From NCBI RefSeq assembly GCF_052324685.1, contig NC_135226.1, forward strand, positions 17,691,389-17,755,388: DNA of 64,000 bases. Reading direction: 5' to 3'. Of this stretch, positions 1-11,714 are shown piece after piece. The notes under the pieces are model-generated. The model searched no databases. It was not told where the DNA came from and worked only from the letters and a program-made list of their open reading frames with translations. The position numbers were made by a program, and so were the translations under genes. This DNA comes from Brachyhypopomus gauderio (taxonomy: Eukaryota > Chordata > Actinopteri > Gymnotiformes > Hypopomidae). Each line of letters starts with the position of its first letter. The first letter of the stretch is position 1.

Positions 1-54
1 AAAAAAAACTGATCACCACAATAAACTATAAAATGCCATGTGTTGTTTATAGCC

Positions 55-467
55 CATCATCATACATAACCTTAACCCCACCCCATCTCTTCTGACATCA
101 TCATACATAACCTTAAACCCACCACATCTCTTCTGACACCATCATACATAACCTTAACCCACCCCATCTCTTCTGACACCATCATACATAACCTTAACCC
201 CACCCCATCTCTTCTGACATCATCATACATAACCTTAACCCCACCCCATCTCTTCTGACATCATCATACATAACCTTAACCCACCCCATCTCTTCTGACA
301 TCATCATACATAACCTTAACCCCACCCCATCTCTTCTGACATCATCATACATAACCTTAACCCCACCCCATCTCTTCTGACATCATCATACATAAACTTA
401 ACCCCACCACATCTCTTCTGACATCATCATACATAATCTTAACCCACCCCATCTCTTCTGACATCAT
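55..467. repeat. Minisatellite array, ~41-bp unit
   Basis: About ten head-to-tail copies of a 40-41 bp unit containing CATACATAACCTTAAC, CACCCCATCTC and TTCTGACATCAT. Copies differ by single bases, mainly the number of C in the CCCC tract and ACATCAT versus ACACCAT. The same unit resumes at 2562 after an inserted transposon, so this was once one array. No coding potential. Confidence 0.95.
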
Positions 468-2561
468 CAGGGTTCTTGCAGGTTTCAGTGAGTTAAATTT
501 AAGACTTTTTAAGACCTTTTAAGACCATTCTCAGTGAAATTTAAGACCAACACAACATATTACCACAAACAATCCAATGATCCCAGAAACTCTTAAAACA
601 TTTTATTTTGATTAATTTAGTTACAGGATTACATTAATTCAATATTAAAACAATCAAAATAGTAACACTCAACCCAAGCAACCTTACCAACACAACACTA
701 GCATATCTACATACAACCTCACCCTACATATCTCTGAGTTCTTCCTTTTCAGTACCAATCTCAGCATTTGACTTGGAAAGGAGCTGAGCCATCTTGGATC
801 CAGCCTTGCCCTCAGCTTCTTCTGCAAGAGAATTTGCCACTCTAGCAAGACAAGTGGATACGTCTTCCAAGTTTTTCTTCCTTTTCTTAAGGTCCTCTAA
901 AGACTGCTCAGTCAGCTTTCTTTTCTGGCTCTGGGATTCCTTTTCTTTCCTGATTCATTCCTGATCCAGAAAGAGTCAGTATTTTGACCGTGCTGCACCC
1001 ACAGATGCTAAGAGTTCCTTGGTGAGGGGAACCTGTGACACCTCCATGCATTGTGACAGTCACATATGAGTCTGTGTGTGCCAGTTGTGTCCTCTTGCAT
1101 GTTTTCTGCCTCCACCTCCTTGTTGGAAAATAAGAAATAAAAAGATAGACGTACACCATCAAATTAAATAATCATACACACATTATACATTTAACAACAT
1201 GTAGACTCAGCCTATCTTCAAGTATGTCTAAGGCATGGTTTGACCAAAATCCTCACACCCTGCAGCTGATAAAATTTATTAAATGTTACATTTTGGTTAA
1301 ATTACTGAAATAAATGAAATTATAAAATTAACTAATTAAATAAAGGCTCAGAATTTTATTTCCCCAGGCCATCTGTATCTTAAAACACACAAAACTTTTT
1401 TAACCCCCTACCTTCTTTTCTATTTATTATCCCGATGAAACCAACTTACTTTGTCTAGCCATGCTGAATATGAATTTGAATGTTAACATTGAAAACGTTG
1501 GGACACACTACCTGTTTTTACCCTATGCCCACTAAAAGGCAATACATCAGTACAATGTAAATAAAACCATCTGCAATCCATGAAAGAGCATGGGACAGTG
1601 GAACATGTTTCAAAACATGACATAACCCATCTACAGGGCATAGTTGTTTTTTTTTACATTTTACATGATTTAACACAGTAAATATATTTTTATTTCCTCT
1701 AGCTGGGATTTAGCATGCATTGAAACATTTCTCTAACTCAATGCCATGGACAGTACATGGTTCTGAGATGTTTTTGTATTGTAGCCTAATTGTATAAAAT
1801 GGTTAACACATTGAAAAGAAGACTGTGGAGCATAAGTAAGGATCACTTACTTTGATACGTTTTGGTAGATCCTGCGCTGTTTCATGGCCCATGAAATGAG
1901 AGCCCATGTACCTCGATTGCACATATCCATTGCTCCAGAACCGAACATGAAGATCCAGCTGTTTGGATTTTGTGGTTGAATTAAAGCTTTCATCGAACAT
2001 TAACACATACGGCCCGGTAAGAGCGTATCAACTCTCTCTTGATGAAGTCTGCCAAGCCAAATCTAGCTATATATGCGATTTGTTTAGTCCACACGAAAAC
2101 TTTTTCGCGATATTCGAACCAGGGAACATTGCCGTCACTCTATCCTAATGTAGCCCGAATATCATTAGCCGAAGCACTAGTGATACTGCGGTGGAGTCCG
2201 GCGGGACCCGGCACTGACGATAGCGAAAACGGCGGGGATGAGGCACAACATTGCGTGAAGGCTTTTCGTGACAAGGGCCGTTTCCTGCCTGCGGTTATTA
2301 TGGGTTTTGTAGTTTAATTAATTAACACGTACCAACACCTGTAGCCCCGCACAAACACAGACAACACAGAACTGACTTCCGGACGTTTCGATTAAACTAC
2401 ACTTTTCTAAAATTAACTAAGGTAAAATTTTAAGACCTGACTAAATTAAATTTAAGACCTTGGATGAAAATCTGGCTGTTTTTTAAGTCTTTTAAGGCCT
2501 TAAATTTAAAGTTTTGAATTTCAGACATTTTAAGACTTTTTAAGACCCCGCGGGAACCCTG
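468..2561 (-). mobile_element. Degenerate DNA transposon inserted in the minisatellite
   Basis: The outer ends are inverted repeats: CAGGGTTCTTGC on the left and GCGGGAACCCTG on the right, followed inwards by matching TTTAAGACTTTTTAAGACC-type sequence. The flanks share ATCAT, but the host sequence is itself repetitive, so the target duplication length is unsure. Minus-strand reading frames look like transposase remnants. Around 1803-2006 a frame carries LMFDESFN, then KQLDLHVRFW and GHETAQDL, resembling the DES...KQ...R region of hAT-type RNase H folds. Around 2015-2150 there is GNVPWFEYREKVFVW. Around 750-940 there is a lysine-rich stretch ending in a stop. These pieces are not joined by an open frame, so the copy is probably dead. 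hAT assignment is an inference. Confidence 0.7.
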
Positions 2562-3065
2562 ATCATCATACATAACCTTAACCCCACCCCATCTCTTCTG
2601 ACATCATCATACATAACCTTAACCCACCACATCTCTTCTGACACCATCATACATAACGTTAACCCACCCCATCTCTTCCCACCCACCTCCTCTGAGATCA
2701 TACTTTACTTTAACCCCACCTCCTCTGAGATCATACTTTACTTTAAACCCACCCTATTCCACCCCACCTCCTCTGAGATCATACTTTACTTTAACCCCAC
2801 CTCCTCTGAGATCATACTTTACTTTAACCCCACCCTATTCCACCCCACCTCCTCTGAGATCATACTTTACTTTAAACCCACCCTATTCCACCCCACCTCC
2901 TCTGAGATCATACTTTACTTTAACCCCACCTCCTCTGAGATCATACTTTACTTTAACCCCACCCTATTCCACCGCACCTCCTCTGAGATCATACTTTACT
3001 TTAACCCCACCTCCTCTGAGATCATGCATAACCTTAATCCCACCCCCATCTAGGCCGCTGAATCT
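2562..3065. repeat. Minisatellite continuation and a second minisatellite
   Basis: 2562-2680 holds about three more copies of the ~41-bp unit seen at 55-467. It then passes into a related array built on CACCTCCTCTGAGATCATAC followed by TTTACTTTAACCC, often with an extra CACCCTATTCCACCC block, giving alternating short and long units to about 3065. The two arrays share the CTTTAACCC/CCTTAACCC core, so the second may derive from the first. Confidence 0.9.
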
Positions 3066-4094
3066 CCTCTGAGATCAAGATCGCTCACTCAATGTGGAGC
3101 ACAGAGTAAATGTAACGCTGCATTTCTGTACAAAAAAGAAACAATCATTTTGTGCTCTGTAATATAGATTGTTTTTTTCTGCAAATCCAGAGGAAGTCTA
3201 TTAATTACTCATTTATTACCCAAACTGAATTCACAATGTGAACTACCCAAACTGAGTTCCGTGTGTGTGTGTGTGTGTGTTAGATGAGTGCCGGTGTTTA
3301 AAAGTTATACATGTTTACCATTTTTGTCATGTGAACAGTGTGTGTAGGTGTAATTGATCACTCATTCCCATCAGAGAGACTATTAAAGAGTAAAACTAAC
3401 ACAGCTGTGCAGGACCATCACTAAACACATGTATCTACATGTGAGCACACAGCAGCATCACAACCAAATCCACACATGCATTCTAATGCGGTGATCTGAT
3501 TCACATGTGTTTTCATTTCATGCTCAGCTTCAAACGAATGGGCCCAGCACAGCATGGTTTAAAGCAGTGTACATAGGTTACATGCTTTACACGCAAAAAG
3601 AAACATACAGCTGCCTTAATGTTGCTCACTGCACGATACTTTAACATAAGAAAGGAATAAACATTAAAGGCTGTCTATGATCCACAGTAGGATGGATCGG
3701 AAGAGAAGGTCTAACCTAAAGTATAACTAGGCTAGACTAAACTAAACTGTAGTAGCAACTACACAACCAGCGCCACCGTGTGGCAGGTTAAAGGTACAGT
3801 CCAGATCCAAACATAAAACATGATCAACTATTATCGTTGTCAGTATACTTTGTTGTAGCGTTTTAGTGATGATAAGAATGATACACGACAACTGGTGCAC
3901 AACCTGTAGATTAAATTCAGTTCTGACTCTGAAGGCGAATCTTGTTCAGACGGCGGGTGCACTGAAGCTGGTGGCTGTAAACCTCTATTCTTGTTAGCGT
4001 GTAAATAGTGTGGTCTCCTGGTTATTAAACTCAGCCTGATAACGACCACTGCCACGTTTGTAGTACAACTCCATGCGTATCAGCTCAGCTTTAC
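3066..4094. other. Gene-poor stretch
   Basis: No gene or element recognised. The only regular sequence is a (GT)10 run at 3261-3280. Reading frames in this stretch are short and show no known motif. A minus-strand frame at about 3870-3990 with NRGLQPPASVHPPSEQDSP looks somewhat protein-like and could be a second exon of the candidate gene at 4095-4187, but no strong splice signals support it. Confidence 0.5.
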
Positions 4095-4187
4095 CTTTTG
4101 AAGAACCTCATCTCTGGCTTTGCGTTTGTATTCTTTTCTCGACTCGATGCTGTTCGCACTTTCGAAACAACCCCCGTAGGCCGCCAT
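4095..4187 (-). CDS. Possible first coding exon of an unidentified gene
   Basis: On the minus strand an ATG at 4187 opens a 31-codon frame beginning MAAYGGCFESANS and running through SRKEYKRKARDEVLQK to a donor-like AAG/GTAAAG at 4095/4094. If not spliced, the frame stops four codons later. The start lies in CpG-rich sequence (about 4130-4210), like a vertebrate first exon. I do not recognise the protein. The basic, charged second half would fit a cytosolic or nuclear protein, but no function is claimed. It may be a chance frame. Confidence 0.3.
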
Positions 4188-4326
4188 GACACCGACGTAA
4201 AAAGTCGCAAGTGTCGTAATAACCAGTCTTAACCATAGACCGTAAATGGTCTCAACTCCCTTGTTCGGATCCAATTGTAAAGATCGTTTTTAAGGTTTTG
4301 GACTCCAACAAAATAACACTAGATAT

Positions 4327-4912
4327 TGGTGATGGCAAAAGGGGGGCTTCGAATCCAATTAACCAAATGATTCGGAAAATGATTCGATCTTGTGAGACGT
4401 TCAAATCATCACACGTCACAGTGACATCTAGTGGACAACCAGGGCCTAAATCCACATAAACAGAAGTAATGTGTCTTTTTTTAATGAAAAATGACATGAA
4501 ACATTCCCCCATAGCATATTGGGGTCCTAAATAATTTTTACTCATGAAAATAGTGTTGTTTTAATGATGTCATTAAGATTGTTTGATTGTATTGTAAGAT
4601 TAAGATTGTATTTTTCATTATGATACACTTGTTGGTCAGTGGATTGATATAGCTGACATTATTAATTTTACATTGCAAGGTAGGGAAATGCTTGTGTAAT
4701 CCTTTATTTATTAAACATTACAAGTAATCAGTTGTAATCACAACTGATTACAAGTAATTAGTAAACATTCTGATCTCAGACCAGCTGCTTGGGCTAAAAC
4801 ACGTGAAAAGATTCGAAACTGCGTGACGTATCGAACCCCGTTTTTTGATACAACACCGTGATTCAAATGAATCGATTCAGTTCGATTTCGCGTTTCGAGT
4901 TTGACATCACTA
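4327..4912. mobile_element. Non-autonomous hAT element (586 bp)
   Basis: The termini are inverted repeats (left TGGTGATGGCAAA, right TTTGACATCACTA) flanked by a perfect 8-bp target duplication CTAGATAT at 4319-4326 and 4913-4920, the hAT signature. There is no transposase frame. The centre (about 4722-4765) holds a palindrome built on AATCAGTTGTAATCACAACT. The intact duplication suggests the insertion is not very old. Confidence 0.9.
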
Positions 4913-5617
4913 CTAGATATCTAAAGTTGTAGGTACTCAAATATTCAGACACTCAGGATTCATACGTGAACTCTGTATTAAAGACTAACCATTTTAACTT
5001 CATATTCATGTTGCTTATGCCAAAGTCTGCCCCACAAAGACATTTCCACCAGCAGAACACATTTCCCCGCATTTTGATGTTGGGTGGGAACATCTGAAGC
5101 TGTTTACCCATGTGTAAGATTTTATGCACTGCATAATGACACAAATGAGCATGTGTTGGTGTTCTTAATAAAGTGGTTGTGTAAGTGTATTCATACATCT
5201 ATCCACCCATTTACAACCTCTTATCTGGGTCCGGGAAAATCAGGGCCAGTGACTGTTATCGAACATAAATAAATGAATAAAAATAAGGGTAAAGATCTAA
5301 ATGCTCTTTAGATGTAGCTAGCTAGGTATTAAGACAGACGCCAAGGCTTAAAACCGCTGATAAAACCCATGTAAGACATGTTATGTCTAAATAGCTAGCT
5401 TTTTAAAGAGCTTTACTACTTAGGTCCTGTTCAACGTAACGAGTTAGGAGTTGTCGCCCTCTTCCGTTGTGTTGTGACTGGGTTTGCAGCGCGTTTCCGA
5501 GATGCAGCGTAGCCGTTATCATTTTGATGCATTTTATCAGGGGTTTTAAGTTTTAGTTTATATCTAAATACACAGTTAATCAATTACCATGTTCATTCAC
5601 TTAGAGCTAGTTTGCAA
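4913..5617. other. Intergenic, nothing recognised
   Basis: After the hAT target duplication the sequence is AT-rich and unremarkable up to the tRNA gene. Short frames here show no motif I can name. Confidence 0.5.
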
Positions 5618-5689
5618 GCGTTGGTGGTATAGTGGTGAGCATAGCTGCCTTCCAAGCAGTTGACCCGGGTTCGATTCCCGGCCAACGCA
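5618..5689 (+). tRNA. tRNA-Gly (anticodon UCC)
   Basis: A 72-nt cloverleaf: acceptor GCGTTGG pairs with CCAACGC, discriminator A. Box A is TGGTATAGTGGTGAGC and box B is GGGTTCGATTCCC. The anticodon stem GCTGC/GCAGT encloses loop CTTCCAA, placing UCC at positions 34-36, which reads GGA glycine codons. A T4 run just after the gene (5694-5697) would stop RNA polymerase III. The 72 bases are identical to the copy at 9069-9140, and downstream flanks are also related. Confidence 0.97.
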
Positions 5690-6145
5690 AACCATTTTGA
5701 TAAAGAAACAAATCTCAATACGAATTGTAAATTCCATTATTTCATTTCAGTTTCATAAAAACATTTTCCTTTGAGGCAAAACGATTTACAACAAAGCAAT
5801 GGTTCTTTGTAAATACTTAGGCATACGTTTTATTTGTCTTATCACAAATATGTATTATGTACTTTACCTCATACTTAGGAAGGATTTTATGTTCAGTAAC
5901 CTTGATTTAATTGAGCAGTGCTGCACCCCAGAGTGCTGTGTCAGCGCCACTGATCTTAGATAATGTGGTGTAAACAAGTAAAAACAATGAACCCCCATGT
6001 CCTTCAGTGGACACTGTGGCAAGATTGACCACCCTCATTATCTCTTCAGATTTGGTGACAAAGAAAAATGTGGGTTACTTTTTTCTAATGAGACCTGACC
6101 TGAGTTATGAAAGAGCATTTGAACATGAAATGCAGGTTGCATATA

Positions 6146-6178
<33 letters not shown>

Positions 6179-7671
6179 TCCTATTATACATTTAAAACAG
6201 AACTACTGCTAGTAGTGTTGAAATACCAAACAACTATTGTGGAGAAAAGAAACTGCTAGTAGAGAAATCCAAGAAGCAAAATTCTTTACTTTTCAGGAGC
6301 ACCCCTGGATGTCTCGGGTACACACGACATAAGCATCTGCAAAGGAGAAAGCCTGCTTCTGAAGCCCTTGTATTTAATAATCCTTTTTGCGTATACACGA
6401 CAAGATGATTCCCACTTGGAACTTTCCGGTCTTCCTCTAAAATCATCTCAGGAGGCCCACTAAGGAATTTGAGCTTTATGTCTAGTTTTTCGTGTGTCAA
6501 GATAAATGACATGTGTTGACCCTTGGACATATAATGGGCTAGGGTCTTTACCACGTGCCAGTGTTTTCTGGGTAAATGAATATTTATCGGGCCAAAGGTT
6601 ATAACTAACTTTACCAATTACAACCTCTGTGGAAGTCCTCACTTTTAGAGCACTGTACCGCTAGGATTGACCTGCTTGTTTGTGTATTACTTTTTACACT
6701 AAGATCAGATCTCCACGTAGGCGGCGATATTATAATGAGTGTAAACCCAGCCTATCCAGCCTCTCAGCATATGATAGAACTCAATTCTGGAATCATATGT
6801 GAACCACCGTGTTGAACTCTCTCTAAATGTGAGCTTATCCTTATGCAGACATTGGACTTGCCTGCACACAGTACTCCAGATGCGGCCTAACAAAGGCTAT
6901 GAAGAGCCAGGAAAACATTGGTGCTGTCAGCTTCCCAAATGCTCTCCTAATAATCCATAAAAATATCCAGATATTTTTACATAAATTTATACAAAAAACC
7001 CTCAGCTACTTGAAATAGAATAATAATCTTGAGCAATTTTAACTTATCGAGTACTTTTTACAGTGTGGCTCTTCAAAAAACACAACAGCCATAACCAGCA
7101 AACAAAAATAGGACATTTAGGAAATCTTACCAGAAGAGATTTCAGAGTCACTACTCTCTTTTTTTGCCCCCCCCCCAACTTTATTTTTATGTAAGAATCA
7201 AAAGAAAACAATTTTGTACAATACAGTACAATAGTGATAAAAATAATTGGGGTTAGGTGAACCATACAGAGAAAAGAGGAGGAGAGAAAAGAGGGTCAGT
7301 GTTCAGTGTTCATGGTCAGCCACTGGTCAGTGTTCATCCACACTGTCCCCTCAGTGTCTAAAGTAAAAACTGAGGGACAGACAGTGGTGAGGAGACGGGT
7401 GAGGCCATGACAGCAGGCCCACCTCGTCAACCTCTGGGTAACATATCGGTGTGTGTGTGTTTGTATGTGTGGGGGGTGGAGGTGGGGTGGGAATACGCAG
7501 GTCCAGAAGAAATGGTCCTCTGGAAGAGGTGCCTTACACAATCACCAACATCATCATACAGCCTATACAACTCACCTCCCTGCTCGCCCGGGATGTCCGA
7601 GGAAAGGTCGGCTGGTGGGATATTTTTTGGGGGGGGGGGGGGCTGGGTTAGGGGCTGGGGTTGTTGGGTTC
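5690..7671. other. Gene-poor stretch with low-complexity runs
   Basis: Contains a (TA)n run at about 6152-6176, a C-rich run near 7170, a GT-rich tract near 7450-7470 and a G run near 7629-7642. A minus-strand 127-codon frame at 6234-6617 and overlapping frames at 7407-7820 show no recognisable domain; the latter are low complexity. Sequence at about 5876-6020 is related to 9300-9440, downstream of the second tRNA copy. I see no gene. Confidence 0.5.
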
Positions 7672-8080
7672 TGTCACGGTGGGGCGGCCCGGACGCCACC
7701 AGAGGGCGCGCACAGTCACTCGTTCACAAACCAACACGCCTACCACTTCGCAGCGCACACCCTCACATCCAAGGACACTCCCACATTCCCAATCACCTGA
7801 ATATTGACACCTGTCACTAATCTGGTTCAGCCCTCTTATATTCCCACAGGTCGCGCTGTCCAGCCTGCTACCTCGCCTCGCTAGGTGGGAGAGTCCTATT
7901 GCTATCCTGTAATCCTAGTCTGAGGACTTTTGCCTTTAGTTTGCCTTTCTTCATTCGTTTTGGGTTGTCTGTTGTGTTCGCTCTGTCTTGGTGCCTGAGT
8001 TTTTCTGTTGTCTTTATAATGGAGAATAAACCTTTGCGTGCACAGCCTCTGCCTCCTGCTGCCTCTGTCCCGGCGTCACA
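7672..8080 (+). mobile_element. Solo LTR-like element
   Basis: The 409-bp segment begins TGTCACGG and ends GGCGTCACA (TG...CA). It is GC-rich in its first part, and near its end carries GAGAATAAACC, a plausible polyadenylation signal, as expected of a retroviral-type LTR. No second LTR or internal genes lie next to it, so it is best read as a solo LTR fossil. A target-site duplication is not evident, so the exact ends are uncertain. Confidence 0.6.
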
Positions 8081-8109
8081 CCAACGATCAATTCCCGTTA
8101 AGAAAAAAA

Positions 8110-8430
8110 GTCCATACTGTATATCATAATTATGACTTAGTATCTCATAATTATGACATACTTTCTCGTTTAAATTATATACTACTTAGTATCTAATTAT
8201 TACGAGATAGCCAGTCATAATTAGGACTTACTATGTCGTAATAATTAGATACTACTTAGTGTTTAATTATTATGATATAGCAAGTCATAATTATGACTTT
8301 GTATCTCATTATTACGAGATAGTAAGTCGTAATTACGCGATAGTAAGTCATATTAATGAATCTCATAATTATGACTTATGATAGTAAGTCGAGATAGTAA
8401 CTCATAATAATGAGGTACTGTATTGACTTC
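8110..8430. repeat. AT-rich array of TCATAATTATGA palindromes
   Basis: The motif CATAATTATGACTTA and its near reverse complement recur many times, interspersed with ATCTCATAATTATGA, ATTACGAGATAG and ACTTAGTATCT blocks. Both orientations alternate, so the region can fold into several hairpins. It could be a decayed palindromic MITE or an expanded inverted-repeat satellite. It lies about 400 bp upstream of the lrrc51 start. Confidence 0.7.
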
Positions 8431-8852
8431 TTCAAATACTTCCATACACTGAGTAACTGAGAAGCTGCATAGCGTTAGCAGCTAGCGTCAGGGCTGCAAC
8501 CTATCTAAAAACGATAAAATATCGAACAAATAAATATATTAAGTCACTTTAGACAGGTTTGTGGGGTGACATTTCACTTTATTCCGTAGCTCTGCGGTGT
8601 TTATAAGAAAATAATCTGATGTAAATAGCGCAGACCCGAACTAGCCCTGCTGCTGGTTTCCTTGGTAACCGACTGCGTTGTGCTTTTTTCTCTCCACCTT
8701 TTCACTAGGCAGTATCAAGGTAGCCACATTAACTAGCCGACATTACATAAAACAGAAGCTAAAATGAAATGATCGGTCGTTTGTAACTTTTGTACACATC
8801 ACACGTACTAAGAACACGTATTTGTTTTGTGAATGTCTTTCATAGTTTGGAA

Positions 8853-11012
8853 ATGCACGGGGCTCCGGTGGACTTCTCTTTTAAATGCATCTGCAAATTA
8901 CCAGGTGTGTAAGTTAACTCCTGATTTAGTTAGGTTAGATAGCTAGCGTTAACTGGGTATGTATCTAATTGTCTTAGCACGGTATTCAAAGTCTTTAGTT
9001 AGACGCATGAGGTTCTTCCAGGATTTGGGTGGTCTGAGAGAGGCGCTCACAGGGGTTTTACTCCGTGAGCGTTGGTGGTATAGTGGTGAGCATAGCTGCC
9101 TTCCAAGCAGTTGACCCGGGTTCGATTCCCGGCCAACGCAAAACCTTTTCCTCATGACTGAGTAAAAGTAAAGTAAATGAAAAACCCTGATATGATGATT
9201 AAGTAGAGAATAGCATCGCTGCGTATCTCTATCTGTGAAACACACAGAGTGTGAGAAACTTGTTGTTAAGTTCATTATGGCAAAGATGCATCATACACCT
9301 TAACTTGGGAGGCATTTTATGGGAGTGGTTATTTTAAAGACAGAAGTGTGTCATATAAACACACCCCAGCGGTGTCACTGGCTGTTAATGTGGTGTAAAT
9401 GAATCAACTGAATGAACTGTAATGTGCTTCAGAGGATACTGACTCAATTAACCTTGTGTTGTACTCACTCCCAAATGTTGCAATGGCAAATGTAACACTG
9501 AACCAGATTGCTTTAAATGAGGTTCTTCTGATCAGCTGTGATTAAAAGGTCTTCAGTAATAAGAAGAGACATTTGAGTTTAAAATATGGTTTAGGGTTAT
9601 GGTCAGAAGTGCATTTTTCTATGTTTACGTTTTACAGAATGCAAAGGTTACTAAAACAGTACTGAAATATTATTGTGCAAAATCTCTGCTTCATTTCACC
9701 TTCAATCGGATCATCTGTCAGATGTTGTGTCAGAGGAGCCCAATATAGGTGTGCGTCCCCCGACTAAGAACTCGGAGGGGAAATTCAGCAGCAGAGCTCT
9801 CCGTCTGAACAACAACATCATCTCAGATCTGGCAGGGCTGAACGACATGCTCTCTGCTGTTTTCGTGGAGCCCACACGCCTCGCCTGGATCGACCTCTCC
9901 TTTAATGACATCTCCCATATCCACCCGGTATGCGCTACTAACACTGTGCTGTCTAGTGTAGTCGTTCTGGTCCAAGTCCTTAGGGTCTGTCATTTGCTTT
10001 AGTCTTCTTTGGTTCCAGATTTCTGACACACCTGGATCAGGTAATTAAGAACTTGAGAAGTTGGTCAGACCCTGTAGCTCCGAAATCATGGTGAACAGAC
10101 TGTTGTGAACCTGTTAAATATTAGTAGTAGGTGTCATATACACATTAGCTACATTTATAGCCAACATCGTTCTCAATTACAGTGAGAGAATAATGTTCTG
10201 TCTGCCATATTCTTTAATTCCTCTCTCCCTCAGCCCATCATCTGACTTTGAAATCTTCTTTCTCTCTCCCATTCTCACTCTCTGACCTCTGACCTCTCCC
10301 AGGTCCTCACGGAGCTTGTAGAGCTGCGGATGTTGTATCTCCATGGCAACAGTGTATGCAACCTCTCTGAGGTTGATAAGCTGGGAGTGTTGCCGCTCTT
10401 ACACACCATCACATTGCATGGCAACACCATAGAGAATGAGCGTAACTACAGGTAACGGGCATTAGGACCCAGTTATGGAGTTCAGGGCAGTTGGTCCAGT
10501 TCACATGTCTGTGAATTGACCCCTGCACCCTTGGCTGTCATACTGCAGATGTTTTAAATTACTAGATCTGCTGGGAGCAACGAGGATTAGTAGTAGTGGT
10601 GGCTTTATGAGTGTTAAAAAAAAACAGAGTTCTCTGGCTATTTCACTTTAAGAGAATTCATCTGCAATTGAATGGCTTTAATGCCTTCTAGAATAAATGC
10701 AGTCACTTTTCCAGAGTCCAAAGCCTGAAGGACATGCGTCTGTCCAGACCATTTTTACACTTAGTAGAGTTTCAGTCCACTCTTTAATTAAACTTCACTT
10801 CTGATTAATCTCTGAAGATTGCTGTATTGTGTGGTGTGCATTACAAGTATATGCATTTGCTCTGTGTTAATAGGGGTCATGTGATCTCCACTCTTCCTCA
10901 TCTGAAGATGATGGACTTTAGTGCAATCACCAAGCAAGAAAGAGCCATGGCCTCCATCTGGCACAAGGGCGGGAAGAGACGTGAATCTTCCAACCGCGGC
11001 ACTGAAGGCTGA
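8853..11012 (+). CDS. lrrc51: Leucine-rich repeat-containing protein 51
   Basis: Four coding exons: 8853-8904, 9722-9927, 10303-10451, 10874-11012, all GT-AG and in phase, giving 181 aa (human LRRC51 is 192). It starts MHGAPVDFSFKC; the junction P-D-V-V-S-E-E-P fits the human order SFR...NEEP. Leucine-rich repeats follow: ALRLNNNIISDL (~45), LAWIDLSFNDISHI (~73), LRMLYLHGNSVCNL (~95), LHTITLHGNTIENE (~120), then the C-terminal cap with LKMMDFSAITKQERA. The start was chosen because it gives the conserved PVDFSF motif. In mammals this locus is LRTOMT; lrrc51 is a cytosolic LRR protein linked to cilia-rich tissues, with poorly known function. Intron 1 carries a tRNA gene. The next gene downstream is lamtor1, as in human. 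A polyadenylation signal lies at 11257. Confidence 0.93.
9069..9140 (+). tRNA. tRNA-Gly (anticodon UCC), inside lrrc51 intron 1
   Basis: The 72 bases are identical to the gene at 5618-5689, with the same acceptor pairing, box A and box B and UCC anticodon. A T4 run at about 9145 serves as terminator. It sits in sense orientation in the first intron of lrrc51, so RNA polymerase III transcription would run through an RNA polymerase II intron. Confidence 0.97.
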
Positions 11013-11256
11013 GATGTTGCCATGGAAACGCCATGATTGTGATCGGCTGCCATATAGTTTCTTTTCAAGTATCATGTGGAGTAAATATCAATGTGTGCGG
11101 GTGGTCTGCTTTAAGGTATTCAGTATGACTTTGAAGTGATCTAGTCGATTGAATTTCACCTGAACTCAATTCATATTCTCCCATCAAAGACGTTTCCCAA
11201 CTGTAATCTCTAACAACCTTTTGCCAATACTGTTCTTGAACTGACCTGGTTATGTT

Positions 11257-11262
11257 AATAAA
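11257..11262 (+). terminator. lrrc51 polyadenylation signal
   Basis: AATAAA in TTAATAAACTG, 245 bases after the lrrc51 stop, followed by T- and GT-containing sequence. It is the first canonical signal downstream. Confidence 0.7.
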
Positions 11263-11655
11263 CTGTGTGACGTAGAATTTTTAATGATCTAATCTACCTC
11301 ACTAGCTAATTATCACGCCATCTGAGATTTGAATCAGGTGTAAAGGAGCAGGGGCAAAATCAAACTGTGGCCTGCTGGGGTGCTCCAGGAAACACAGCAG
11401 CACAGAGCATATGACTGAGCTCAGGTCCCATTAAAGTAATAAAAACTTTAAAATGTTTTACCTATGCCGTGACACTTGAGGAGAGTTGTTTGGATGTGGA
11501 CTAGCTTTGATCAGATGATTAAATAAGCTAATCAATCAACAAATAGATGAATGCATATAAGATTGACTCAGTGTGTGTGTATGATTAAATGAACATATTT
11601 CTTTGTTTATTGAAAATGATATTAATTTAATTACGAAAAATCTTTTTAAAGGATG

Positions 11656-11714
11656 ATCTACAGCCAAAGAAAATTTAATATGAAGTGGTTTCATACATGG
11701 TCTCATTTTCACTA
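11656..11714 (+). repeat. 59-bp direct repeat, left copy
   Basis: Begins ATCTACAGCCAAAGA and ends TCTCATTTTCACTA. A second copy lies at 14819-14877 with four mismatches. The 3.1 kb between them holds two LTRs, LINE pieces and a MITE. Confidence 0.9.

Noticed and set aside
1-3065. CRISPR-like array
   Set aside because: Units abut with no spacers, and the context is a vertebrate genome; it is a minisatellite.
6234-6617. 127-codon minus-strand frame, with a second overlapping frame
   Set aside because: No domain, splice signals or repeat motif recognised, and codon pattern is not protein-like; treated as chance.
7407-7820. Overlapping frames of 115-137 codons
   Set aside because: They run through GT-rich and G-run sequence into the solo LTR on overlapping frames; low complexity explains the openness.
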